Assembly: GCA_964019425.1 (NCBI GenBank)
Contig: OZ025824.1
Span: 679,001 to 743,000 of the forward strand
Length of the DNA stretch: 64,000 nt
Origin: Flectonema sp. DT1601
Lineage: Eukaryota > Euglenozoa > Diplonemea > Diplonemida > Diplonemidae
Direction: 5' to 3'
Below the pieces are notes generated by a model. The model did not search any database. It was not told where the DNA came from and saw nothing but the letters and a program-made list of their open reading frames with translations. The translations under genes were made by a program, and so were the position numbers. Position 1 is the stretch's first letter. Each line of letters starts with the position of its first letter. Shown here one piece after another: positions 31,391 through 42,200 of the stretch.

Positions 31391-32289
31391 CCCTGTTCTG
31401 ATGAGAACTAACTCTGTCCATCATCTTTTTGATCACTGCAGCACTCCGTGAGCTGTATTTCTGTAGTAATTATAGTTATCAATTTATCTTTGATTCTCTC
31501 GTTTTTTTGTTTTGTTTTTTTTTTTGGCTCACCGAACGCATCGGCATGTCTGTTCCGTTGGACCGGCTGATGGAAAAGAGGCTTCTTGTTTAGCCTTTCG
31601 GTTTTCATTTATTTTATTTTAATTTTATTACAAACATATTTAACGTTCATATTTGGTTTCATTTTTTGTTTTTTGATATATTATTTGCCGACCAAAGTCC
31701 AAAGTGAGTAGCCTGTTGCTACTTTGTGTGTTCTGATCCCTTGCCCGCTGATGTGAACACCTATCACTCGTTATGTTGATGGGCCGCTGGCCTCATCTTC
31801 GTATCGTTCTGTTTTTTTGGTAGTTCCTGAGAGTTGTTGTTGTTGTTGTTCTGTTATTTTAATTATTCCTCCTCAGTCGTACTGTCGGTGTTGTGAGTCC
31901 TCTCCTTTGTTTCGTCGAAGATGACGATGACAAAGACAACGACAACGACAACGACGACGAAAAGTAACAATAATTCTTGTTACGTGTTTTTTATGTTTTT
32001 CTTTTTTTAGTAGTTCTTCTGTGAGAAGACAAGTAGTCAAATCTAACTTATGCTACTTGTGTGTCATTGCTCATGTTGTACACCAACTTGTTGTTGACAT
32101 GTTGTTGATGACATGCAACCCACTCCCTTGCTTCACCACATACATCGTTTGATTTCTGTAATCTGAAAGAGAACAAACGTCACGTAGATTGGCATTCGTG
32201 TTGAGGTTTTCCGTCAGCTTTCATTTCTCCTCCCCTCTTACACAGTTTCTACACCGCTTTTACAAAAAAGAATATTATAAAAAGAAAAG

Positions 32290-33798
32290 ATGTCAGAAGT
32301 TCAAATGAAAGTCACGGTAGTGAGGATGAATGGATCGGAAGAGAAGAGAAGGACACGATTGGTATCACCCAGCTTCGATACGATGTCGAATACAATTAAG
32401 AAGTGGGTGAGGGGATCATTCAATATTGAGTACGTCGATGATGAAGGAGACTACGTGACGGTTGACACACCGGAAGAGTGGGAAGAGTGTCTCGACATTT
32501 GGAGGAGAAGTGGGGACGAGTTGCTGAAGCTGAGGGCCAGTAACGAGCGTCGTCGCTGTGGAGAGATGATGCGCGATTTCGGGTGCGTTCGAAGAAGACA
32601 TTTTGGGTTTCCAAGACTGCCCTTGGGATCGAATCATCAAATGATAATAAAAGGGAAATGTACTAACTGTTCATACTCGAGTACCGGTGTCGTTGAGGGG
32701 TTTTGCTGCAACCGCTGCCGACAGGGACTGGAAGGACATGGACCGTGTTGTCGTGGAATCGTTCACTCTGAGGGAGGTGCCGACAGAGAAGCAACATCCG
32801 CGCAGGAGGAAGTAGTGCCTTGCTGTAAAAAGAACATGAAGCACCCGGGGGTTCACGGAAAGCGATGTGTGCGGTTGGAAGAAGAATCACCTCTGAAGAT
32901 CGAAGGGAAGTGTGCCAACTGCTCGTACTCAAGTACTGGTGTTGTCAGCGACCACTGCTGCCAGCGTTGTCGGAATCATGCAGGTGAACACGGGCCTCGA
33001 TGCCGCAGAGTCACTCACTCTTCGCCGCGATCGAATGAAGCACCGCAGGAACTGAAAAGCGAATCACAATGTTTCTTCCAAGAGTTCAGAAACCTCCGTC
33101 GACAGAAGCTTGCGAAAGTGAAAAGTGAGGGAAGGTGTGGCAACTGTTCTTACTCAACCAGTGGAATTGTTGAAGGATACTGTTGTCTCAGATGCCTTCG
33201 GAATCCAGGTGAACACGGCCCTCGATGCCTCAGACAAGTCCCGCATTCGGTAGAGGGTGACGCATCGTCAGCACCGCAATCGCCACCTGCTGCAACTGAG
33301 AGAGTGAGTGATGAAGTAGTTGCCACACCGCCCTGCTGTAAAAGGAATTCCGCGAACCCGAAATCACACGGCAGGAAGTGCGTTAATTTCGAAGAGGCAC
33401 CCGTTTCGATTGAAGGAAAATGCCGCTCCTGTTCGTACGCCTGCACGGGCGCGGTGAAGGAGTTCTGCTGCGTGCAATGCCGTCGTGGTTCGGGTACCCA
33501 CGGGGCTCGGTGTCGCAAGGTGACATTCATCGAAGTGAAAGAAGAAGCGGAAGAGGTGGCAGGCTCGGATGAGACGGAAAACGAAATGGACATTGTGATT
33601 GGAGACGAAGTTGAAGAATCAGCTGCAGCGTCGATGGAACAAAGTCCGCAGCAGAATGGCAGCGGCGACGACTATTCAGCAGAGCTTATGTTGATCTCTG
33701 GGATGGGATTCCCCATCACTGAGGAAGTCAAGTCTCTGTTGTCTCAGCATGGTGGAGACTTGCAACAGGTAGTGACGACTCTTTTGCGTGTCTACTAA
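32290..33798 (+). CDS. PB1 - Cys/His-module - UBA protein, array copy 7
   Basis: Protein identical to the consensus copies. The unit is marked by one private base in its 3' part (A at 33968 where the others have G). Confidence 0.9.
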   Translation: MSEVQMKVTVVRMNGSEEKRRTRLVSPSFDTMSNTIKKWVRGSFNIEYVDDEGDYVTVDTPEEWEECLDIWRRSGDELLKLRASNERRRCGEMMRDFGCVRRRHFGFPRLPLGSNHQMIIKGKCTNCSYSSTGVVEGFCCNRCRQGLEGHGPCCRGIVHSEGGADREATSAQEEVVPCCKKNMKHPGVHGKRCVRLEEESPLKIEGKCANCSYSSTGVVSDHCCQRCRNHAGEHGPRCRRVTHSSPRSNEAPQELKSESQCFFQEFRNLRRQKLAKVKSEGRCGNCSYSTSGIVEGYCCLRCLRNPGEHGPRCLRQVPHSVEGDASSAPQSPPAATERVSDEVVATPPCCKRNSANPKSHGRKCVNFEEAPVSIEGKCRSCSYACTGAVKEFCCVQCRRGSGTHGARCRKVTFIEVKEEAEEVAGSDETENEMDIVIGDEVEESAAASMEQSPQQNGSGDDYSAELMLISGMGFPITEEVKSLLSQHGGDLQQVVTTLLRVY

Positions 33799-34697
33799 CC
33801 CTGTTCTGATGAGAACTAACTCTGTCCATCATCTTTTTGATCACTGCAGCACTCCGTGAGCTGTATTTCTGTAGTAATTATAGTTATCAATTTATCTTTG
33901 ATTCTCTCGTTTTTTTGTTTTGTTTTTTTTTTTGGCTCACCGAACGCATCGGCATGTCTGTTCCGTTAGACCGGCTGATGGAAAAGAGGCTTCTTGTTTA
34001 GCCTTTCGGTTTTCATTTATTTTATTTTAATTTTATTACAAACATATTTAACGTTCATATTTGGTTTCATTTTTTGTTTTTTGATATATTATTTGCCGAC
34101 CAAAGTCCAAAGTGAGTAGCCTGTTGCTACTTTGTGTGTTCTGATCCCTTGCCCGCTGATGTGAACACCTATCACTCGTTATGTTGATGGGCCGCTGGCC
34201 TCATCTTCGTATCGTTCTGTTTTTTTGGTAGTTCCTGAGAGTTGTTGTTGTTGTTGTTCTGTTATTTTAATTATTCCTCCTCAGTCGTACTGTCGGTGTT
34301 GTGAGTCCTCTCCTTTGTTTCGTCGAAGATGACGATGACAAAGACAACGACAACGACAACGACGACGAAAAGTAACAATAATTCTTGTTACGTGTTTTTT
34401 ATGTTTTTCTTTTTTTAGTAGTTCTTCTGTGAGAAGACAAGTAGTCAAATCTAACTTATGCTACTTGTGTGTCATTGCTCATGTTGTACACCAACTTGTT
34501 GTTGACATGTTGTTGATGACATGCAACCCACTCCCTTGCTTCACCACATACATCGTTTGATTTCTGTAATCTGAAAGAGAACAAACGTCACGTAGATTGG
34601 CATTCGTGTTGAGGTTTTCCGTCAGCTTTCATTTCTCCTCCCCTCTTACACAGTTTCTACACCGCTTTTACAAAAAAGAATATTATAAAAAGAAAAG

Positions 34698-36206
34698 ATG
34701 TCAGAAGTTCAAATGAAAGTCACGGTAGTGAGGATGAATGGATCGGAAGAGAAGAGAAGGACACGATTGGTATCACCCAGCTTCGATACGATGTCGAATA
34801 CAATTAAGAAGTGGGTGAGGGGATCATTCAATATTGAGTACGTCGATGATGAAGGAGACTACGTGACGGTTGACACACCGGAAGAGTGGGAAGAGTGTCT
34901 CGACATTTGGAGGAGAAGTGGGGACGAGTTGCTGAAGCTGAGGGCCAGTAACGAGCGTCGTCGCTGTGGAGAGATGATGCGCGATTTCGGGTGCGTTCGA
35001 AGAAGACATTTTGGGTTTCCAAGACTGCCCTTGGGATCGAATCATCAAATGATAATAAAAGGGAAATGTACTAACTGTTCATACTCGAGTACCGGTGTCG
35101 TTGAGGGGTTTTGCTGCAACCGCTGCCGACAGGGACTGGAAGGACATGGACCGTGTTGTCGTGGAATCGTTCACTCTGAGGGAGGTGCCGACAGAGAAGC
35201 AACATCCGCGCAGGAGGAAGTAGTGCCTTGCTGTAAAAAGAACATGAAGCACCCGGGGGTTCACGGAAAGCGATGTGTGCGGTTGGAAGAAGAATCACCT
35301 CTGAAGATCGAAGGGAAGTGTGCCAACTGCTCGTACTCAAGTACTGGTGTTGTCAGCGACCACTGCTGCCAGCGTTGTCGGAATCATGCAGGTGAACACG
35401 GGCCTCGATGCCGCAGAGTCACTCACTCTTCGCCGCGATCGAATGAAGCACCGCAGGAACTGAAAAGCGAATCACAATGTTTCTTCCAAGAGTTCAGAAA
35501 CCTCCGTCGACAGAAGCTTGCGAAAGTGAAAAGTGAGGGAAGGTGTGGCAACTGTTCTTACTCAACCAGTGGAATTGTTGAAGGATACTGTTGTCTCAGA
35601 TGCCTTCGGAATCCAGGTGAACACGGCCCTCGATGCCTCAGACAAGTCCCGCATTCGGTAGAGGGTGACGCATCGTCAGCACCGCAATCGCCACCTGCTG
35701 CAACTGAGAGAGTGAGTGATGAAGTAGTTGCCACACCGCCCTGCTGTAAAAGGAATTCCGCGAACCCGAAATCACACGGCAGGAAGTGCGTTAATTTCGA
35801 AGAGGCACCCGTTTCGATTGAAGGAAAATGCCGCTCCTGTTCGTACGCCTGCACGGGCGCGGTGAAGGAGTTCTGCTGCGTGCAATGCCGTCGTGGTTCG
35901 GGTACCCACGGGGCTCGGTGTCGCAAGGTGACATTCATCGAAGTGAAAGAAGAAGCGGAAGAGGTGGCAGGCTCGGATGAGACGGAAAACGAAATGGACA
36001 TTGTGATTGGAGACGAAGTTGAAGAATCAGCTGCAGCGTCGATGGAACAAAGTCCGCAGCAGAATGGCAGCGGCGACGACTATTCAGCAGAGCTTATGTT
36101 GATCTCTGGGATGGGATTCCCCATCACTGAGGAAGTCAAGTCTCTGTTGTCTCAGCATGGTGGAGACTTGCAACAGGTAGTGACGACTCTTTTGCGTGTC
36201 TACTAA
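34698..36206 (+). CDS. PB1 - Cys/His-module - UBA protein, array copy 8 (last unit)
   Basis: Consensus protein. The 3' part of this unit departs from the others after about 36865, inside an inverted repeat, and leads into the unique DNA upstream of the coiled-coil gene at 36962. About 40 bp of the unit end is therefore missing. Confidence 0.9.
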   Translation: MSEVQMKVTVVRMNGSEEKRRTRLVSPSFDTMSNTIKKWVRGSFNIEYVDDEGDYVTVDTPEEWEECLDIWRRSGDELLKLRASNERRRCGEMMRDFGCVRRRHFGFPRLPLGSNHQMIIKGKCTNCSYSSTGVVEGFCCNRCRQGLEGHGPCCRGIVHSEGGADREATSAQEEVVPCCKKNMKHPGVHGKRCVRLEEESPLKIEGKCANCSYSSTGVVSDHCCQRCRNHAGEHGPRCRRVTHSSPRSNEAPQELKSESQCFFQEFRNLRRQKLAKVKSEGRCGNCSYSTSGIVEGYCCLRCLRNPGEHGPRCLRQVPHSVEGDASSAPQSPPAATERVSDEVVATPPCCKRNSANPKSHGRKCVNFEEAPVSIEGKCRSCSYACTGAVKEFCCVQCRRGSGTHGARCRKVTFIEVKEEAEEVAGSDETENEMDIVIGDEVEESAAASMEQSPQQNGSGDDYSAELMLISGMGFPITEEVKSLLSQHGGDLQQVVTTLLRVY

Positions 36207-36961
36207 CCCTGTTCTGATGAGAACTAACTCTGTCCATCATCTTTTTGATCACTGCAGCACTCCGTGAGCTGTATTTCTGTAGTAATTATAGTTATCAATT
36301 TATCTTTGATTCTCTCGTTTTTTTGTTTTGTTTTTTTTTTTGGCTCACCGAACGCATCGGCATGTCTGTTCCGTTGGACCGGCTGATGGAAAAGAGGCTT
36401 CTTGTTTAGCCTTTCGGTTTTCATTTATTTTATTTTAATTTTATTACAAACATATTTAACGTTCATATTTGGTTTCATTTTTTGTTTTTTGATATATTAT
36501 TTGCCGACCAAAGTCCAAAGTGAGTAGCCTGTTGCTACTTTGTGTGTTCTGATCCCTTGCCCGCTGATGTGAACACCTATCACTCGTTATGTTGATGGGC
36601 CGCTGGCCTCATCTTCGTATCGTTCTGTTTTTTTGGTAGTTCCTGAGAGTTGTTGTTGTTGTTGTTCTGTTATTTTAATTATTCCTCCTCAGTCGTACTG
36701 TCGGTGTTGTGAGTCCTCTCCTTTGTTTCGTCGAAGATGACGATGACAAAGACAACGACAACGACAACGACGACGAAAAGTAACAATAATTCTTGTTACG
36801 TGTTTTTTATGTTTTTCTTTTTTTAGTAGTTCTTCTGTGAGAAGACAAGTAGTCAAATCTAACTTGTGCTTTTGTCTTGTTTATCTAATAATGTATTGTT
36901 CTTTTAATGATTATTCTTTCTTCATAGTACTTAAAGAAGGGAATTCCCTTCGTTGTATACT

Positions 36962-38404
36962 ATGGATCCTGATACCAGTAGAACTCCGACACCGGAGCCG
37001 ACACCGATTGCTGAGAAAGTGAGAGAGTCAAGTGTAGATTTAAGTAAACAAGAAGGTGAGGTGATTCAAATAAAAAAAACTGAATTAAAGAAATTAAAAG
37101 AAAGTTTTGGTCTTGATGAGGAGGCGGTAATCCAACTTGTTAATGAGAATGTTGAGAAGAGATCCGATAGAAATAATATGGCAGACTTTGTTATATTAAA
37201 ACATACTAATGCAATGCTTCGAAAAAAAGTTGAAGAACAACGTGCTGAGTTACAAGAGAAGGAACTGTACGTTGCTAAACAGCATAATATGATTAAAGTT
37301 CAAGCAGCTGAAATAAAGGAAGCCGTTCGTTCGGTTGCTCATCTTCGTGATGGCAATCAGAAATCCGACAGAATTGCTTCTCAGGTTGTTCTTCTTCAAA
37401 AACAACTTTCTGATCTAAAATTAGAGCTACACGAAGAGAGACACTGCAGTAGTAGAGTAGCTGAAGATCTTATTATGACAATGTCGCGACAACCGTCTCC
37501 GAATTTGTTTCCCCAACCAGTAAACGTTAGACAAGCAACTCTAGCAGCGTCTGTTGCATCTCTTGCCACGGCTGTTGTCATTTTCCACTTAACAGACGAG
37601 ACTGTTCGTCCACTTATATCTGAATATTCTCCTGTAATGGTTGCGAGTTCTCTTGCTATCGTTGCTCACATTGCGACTACAACTGAGGTATGTGATTTCA
37701 CAGTTTAAAAGAAAAAAAAAACAAAAAAAAAAGAGAGAAACCAACAAAACTAAAAAAACCAGGCAATCCCGACGGCATTCACATCGAGAGGTGTCAGCAC
37801 AGATACGTCAGTGACGGAATATAAATACGTTCCTCCGCTTGAAGACATCCCTCGAGGACAAGAGCTAATGAAAACACTCAGAGAAAAGGATGGTGAAATA
37901 TCAAATTTAAGGAGAGAGCTAATGTCACATTCAGAAACGACAGCAGCCACGCAGAGAATTATTGAAAAGTTAGAGAGAGAACTAACTGACAGAGCGGAAA
38001 CAATCGCAAATCAAAATCAAGAATATCGAAACCTCGAAGAGATATCGACATCGCAGACAGCAGCGTTGGAAGCGAGAGTCGGTTCGATTCGAGTAAGGTT
38101 TCTAGCAGTTTGTCAAGAAGTGACGAGGTTACGAAAAGGACAAGATGGTTCTTCAGCTAAACCAGATCAGAAATCAATGCCTGTTCCAATCCCGAGAGGT
38201 ATTCATCAAATGCCAACAAATAGTTCTTCAGGTCAGAACCAGTCAATTCGACATGCTGAGTCACCTTCAAAAGGAAGTGGTTGCTCTGATTCTGATGACA
38301 CTGCTCCTTTTATGGAAATGCCAATTGAGGATCCACCAGCACCACCAACACCAATTGACACCCCAGCAGCTCCAGAAAGCACCGCACGTACACTTCCTAT
38401 TTAG
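36962..38404 (+). CDS. Coiled-coil protein with central hydrophobic segments, two exons
   Basis: Exons 36962-37687 and 37763-38404 give 455 residues. The 75-bp intron begins GTATGT and ends CCAG, and both exons are in phase 0. Met at 36962 follows an acceptor-like AG at 36926-36927. Exon 1 encodes a long coiled coil (about residues 40-180, KKLKESFGLDEE to LKLELHEE). Two hydrophobic stretches follow (about 195-213, ATLAASVASLATAVVIFHL, and 225-240, VMVASSLAIVAHIATT), able to form a membrane hairpin. Exon 2 has a second coiled coil (about 265-345) and a Ser/Pro-rich tail. No family recognised; coiled coils on both sides of a hydrophobic hairpin suggest a membrane-attached scaffold or tether. 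Its upstream DNA is the broken end of the tandem array. Confidence 0.8.
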
Positions 38405-38733
38405 GGAAGTAGACGGTTGCTGTGGTATCTCACAGTCAAGTGTTACTTGTACCTAATAAAGCCTGTGATGGTTATCATGAAGTAGATAATTGGTAACTCA
38501 CTTGGTAGTTCTTATTCTTTTTGTTTTGAATATAAATTTCTTTCGGAATTCTGTTCGTCGTCGAGTTTCTTACCGACCGCTCACTCAACAGTGAACACTT
38601 TTGTTTAGCCGCTACTTTGTTTTTTTGTGTAAATTATTGTGGTTTTGAGACACACGGAAAATATTCAAACAGTTTTTAAGTAAGTTTGTATTGATTACGT
38701 CTGATAAATTCTTTTTTTTCACAGAAAATAAAT
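38405..38733. other. Intergenic spacer
   Basis: Contains an AATAAA at about 38455 and a strong T8C-ACAG acceptor-like site at 38711-38724, ten bases before the next ATG. No gene seen. Confidence 0.6.
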
Positions 38734-38952
38734 ATGCCACCTAAGAAGGGTCCTGTAATTGTTGAGGTTCCTGGTGTTTCACCTCACAGCCATCCAGATG
38801 CAGAGATGAATCCGGATTTATTTAAATGTTGGCCATACTCATGTAATGATCTACACAAGGTGAGAGCTGGAATCACGAGAGTCAATGACTCACTCTTTGG
38901 AGGTAATTTAGATTGGAAGCGACTGAGAGCTGATGCAACTAAAGGAAAGTGA
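38734..38952 (+). CDS. Small 72-residue protein, unrecognised
   Basis: Begins MPPKKGPVIVEVPGVSPHS and ends in a Lys-rich DATKGK. No membrane segment; a single CWPYSC motif is visible. Support comes from an ideal acceptor-like site ten bases upstream, non-homopolymer composition and compact spacing between neighbours. No homologue recognised. Confidence 0.6.
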   Translation: MPPKKGPVIVEVPGVSPHSHPDAEMNPDLFKCWPYSCNDLHKVRAGITRVNDSLFGGNLDWKRLRADATKGK

Positions 38953-39283
38953 TTGCTACCTCACGAGACTTGATTACGACTAATAGTTCAGAATCTTGTT
39001 GTTTGTTTTATTGTTTTCTAGATATTACTGCATTTATGATTGAAGAATTCAAGATAAACATAACCAGTGAGCTACTATCCCCCAAAGAAGGTTAATTATA
39101 TTTACACAAGTGCGGCAGATTACTTGTTTTTAGTTTCTTCATTTTGTTTTGTTTTTTTTTTAATAAATATTACCTTACTTTATTCTTTTAAAAAAAAAAA
39201 AATGTTTCTCAACTATTATTTCCTCTACATCAGTATCAAATGGCATAACAATAAAAGAAAATAATTAAAAAAAAAATAATAAA
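38953..39283. other. Intergenic spacer
   Basis: T9 and A12 runs and a pyrimidine-rich acceptor-like AG at 39232-39233. A two-codon upstream frame (ATG GCA TAA) lies between that AG and the next start codon. No gene seen. Confidence 0.55.
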
Positions 39284-42200
39284 ATGATTGACGAGTGTCG
39301 AACCCTTGCAGGGAAAGTCCTCCTGAATGTGGAAATGGAAGGTGTCATCTCCCATGCAATCTACTCAAAAGGTTATAGCTCACTTGATATAAGGCAACAG
39401 GGTAAGAATAGATGTGGTCGCTTATTCACCTACGGCAATGAAATTGGAGTCGTAGCCAGCCTTGCCTTTATGGGTCACTGCGTTGTTCTATTTAGGGATT
39501 GCATGAAAGTCTGTAAACTCATAAAAGAAAGTCCCTTATCTGAAAAGATACCGAGGCATATAATTTCTGAACTGCAAGATCTTTGGGCGAATTACATAAC
39601 GCTGGACGTTTCGTTTGATTTTCCAGTGCCTTGGGATACGTTTTATAGATACATTAAACACCGTGGTCATCGTTTATTAGGTATACCTCAGTCTGAGATA
39701 GCGAAATGGACGTTGGATCCAAACAGGCTTATATCAAAGGCTGATTATGTTCATATTTCGAAGGAAGTGTTTGCTGAAAAAAATAATATTGCACCTCCCA
39801 ATGAGGAAACTTTGAGACCATCAGTTTCTCAAGTTCAGAAGATACGTCATGAGTACCTTCGAGCTAGTAGTGGTAGAATGATGAACGTTAATACTCAACA
39901 AGATGTAGATTCTAGAATGTTGGTGTTCGATGAAGAAATAAATGGAAATAAACAAACAAGACCCAGGCCTTCATACCGCTCAAGATCATCACCTGCTTCA
40001 CCAAAGCGAACTGATACCGCTCGAAGGGAGACTAAATTAGCTCTTCAATCTGTTTTATTAACAAAACCACTTTCAACAGCTACCCGACGAACCAGAAGAG
40101 CTCTAAGCACTCCAATTAATTCGAGAATGAAAAAAGATCGATCACTTGTAGGGAAAAAGTCACCCGGCATGTCTCCGAAATCACCTCCGTTGATGTCAAC
40201 GAGTAGAAGAGGAGGTAGTCCTGTTCCGATTCGACGTGGCTCGGGATCGATACTAGCACCTGATGGTTTAAAGAATAAACCATCTTGGAATGTCGCAACT
40301 ATTTCTAAAAAGTCTCCAGGAGGTAGTAGGGGAATAAGAACTCCACCGTCAAAACCAAAAACAATGTCAGAAAACGGAAAACACACTCCGGGCAGAGACA
40401 AGAAACTCAGTGGCAGTCCTGCATCACAGCCGCGACTAACTCACCAAAATAAAAAGAAAAAGAGCCCTACACAACATTCAAGCAGGCCTCAAATGGAAGC
40501 AGCAGTACCACCGTTGCAGCTACCAGCAGTTAATTCAGATTATGACACTAGTAAGGAAGCACCTCAGTTAGTGTTGCTGCCTTCTATTAATGGTAATGGT
40601 GTTGAAGAGTCTGGTTACTCGAATCATAATAATGTAGAGAATGAATTCTCTCAGAAAGTTGACAACTACAACGTCAACGACACTAGACGAGTATTATCTT
40701 TATCACCAATAAGAAATGATGGAGGGTATAGTGATGGATTATCAATTGCTAGGGTTTCATTGTCAAGTCCAGGATCACCAACAAATATAACAAACGCGGA
40801 ATCGATACAAAGAAAGAGACAATCACATTCACCAGAACCTGATATGCTACTACAATCACACAACGAATCGTTACACGTTGAAGAACCAACTGGATTCACA
40901 TCTGAAATCATTCGATATCACGATACCGATCCAGACTTTGAGCTTCACAGTGACATCTACAAAGGAAGAGTTGCAACTCAAGATTCTCAATATTCGTTGT
41001 TTCATAAACAACCAGCAGATCCAATTGATTCCATTGAGAGTACATACAATCAATATCGAGTTAGTAAAAATAAACGGATTCAATTTGATGTATTTCCTCC
41101 ACAAAACAATGACCGTACTGGAGCTTCACAAACACTGTCACCTCTTAAAGGTTGTATTAAGAAATCTAAGGTTCATTCGGTAGAACATGTTGAGCATTCT
41201 ACAGATCAAATAAGTTATTTTGATGATGAAAAACGTAGTCAGTGCGTCACATCTCCAGTTCCGATGCTTGAGAGAAAAAGAAAGCCTCGAACTGCTAGTT
41301 TAAGCCCAGCATCTCCCAGAAGTATACAATCAGCGGGTATTTCAAATTCGCCAATGTCTGTAGCAACCGATTTACTGTCGGCTACACCTCCACTGTCACC
41401 CAGGATTTCAGAGTCAAGTTCCCCGAGTAAGAGAAGTGTTACTCAAGCTAAGAAACACAAGACTGTGATAGTTCCTGTGATGCTTAGAAAAAAAGAAGTA
41501 AAAGTTTCTATGGATCCCATTCAAAAAGCACCTGCTCTACCACAACCACCAGAACAGAAAGCAGACGATCCAAGTCATGTGGTGGAATCACGTGCACCTT
41601 CTCTTCAAGTTGATGTATCACCAAAGTGGGATGGTGGTGATCGAGAATTTCCGAGTTCTCCAAAGTGGAAAGGAGGAGAAGAGATAGTACTTCGATCTGT
41701 TGAGTTATCATCACCAGTTCTAGAAAGTGGTAAGGATAGATCAAGTCAGGTAGTTATTGTTAATTCACCTGCTGGGTCTCGTCCACGTGTTGACTTCAAC
41801 AGCACACCATCTGAAGTTCCTTCACAAGTTATAATCTCTCCTCAAGTTCCAGATCAAAACACTCCCAGAGAAAGTGGAATTGATGCGTCAGTTGATCCTC
41901 AGCCGCAGGCTATAATTTTATTATCTCCACGAGGAGCAAGTCAACATCAGATTAGTACTCCTCGAGCGATTAACAATCAAATTACTGCCAGTGATATGCC
42001 AGCGACACCAACCACACCATCGGTTGCAGCTTCGGCAAGTTCGGATTTTGGGAGGACGCGTCCTCCATCTGTTGCTGTGACAGAAGGAGGTTCAGAATCA
42101 TTAGTATCCCCTAGGGGACTCTCTCCTATCAGTCATGTGAGACGTGCAAATGCTGAGACAGAAGTCCTCGACGGACCACAAGCAGCTGTCTCCAGTCTCG

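Larger units (their letters stand above)
17641..36870 (+). repeat. Tandem array of eight 2408-bp units, each carrying one PB1-UBA gene
   Basis: Starts of the eight identical-length frames are exactly 2408 bp apart (17842, 20250, 22658, 25066, 27474, 29882, 32290, 34698). Homology begins at 17641, 20 bp past the SCCPDH stop, and ends near 36865-36870, so the array is about 7.99 units. Each unit holds a spacer with a strong pyrimidine tract and AG (17796-17797 in unit 1), the 1509-bp coding sequence and an approximately 700-bp 3' part. Differences I can see: two in unit 1 (18121 and 18144), one in unit 2 (21710) and one in unit 7 (33968). Coding GC is visibly higher than in neighbouring genes. 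Confidence 0.97.
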
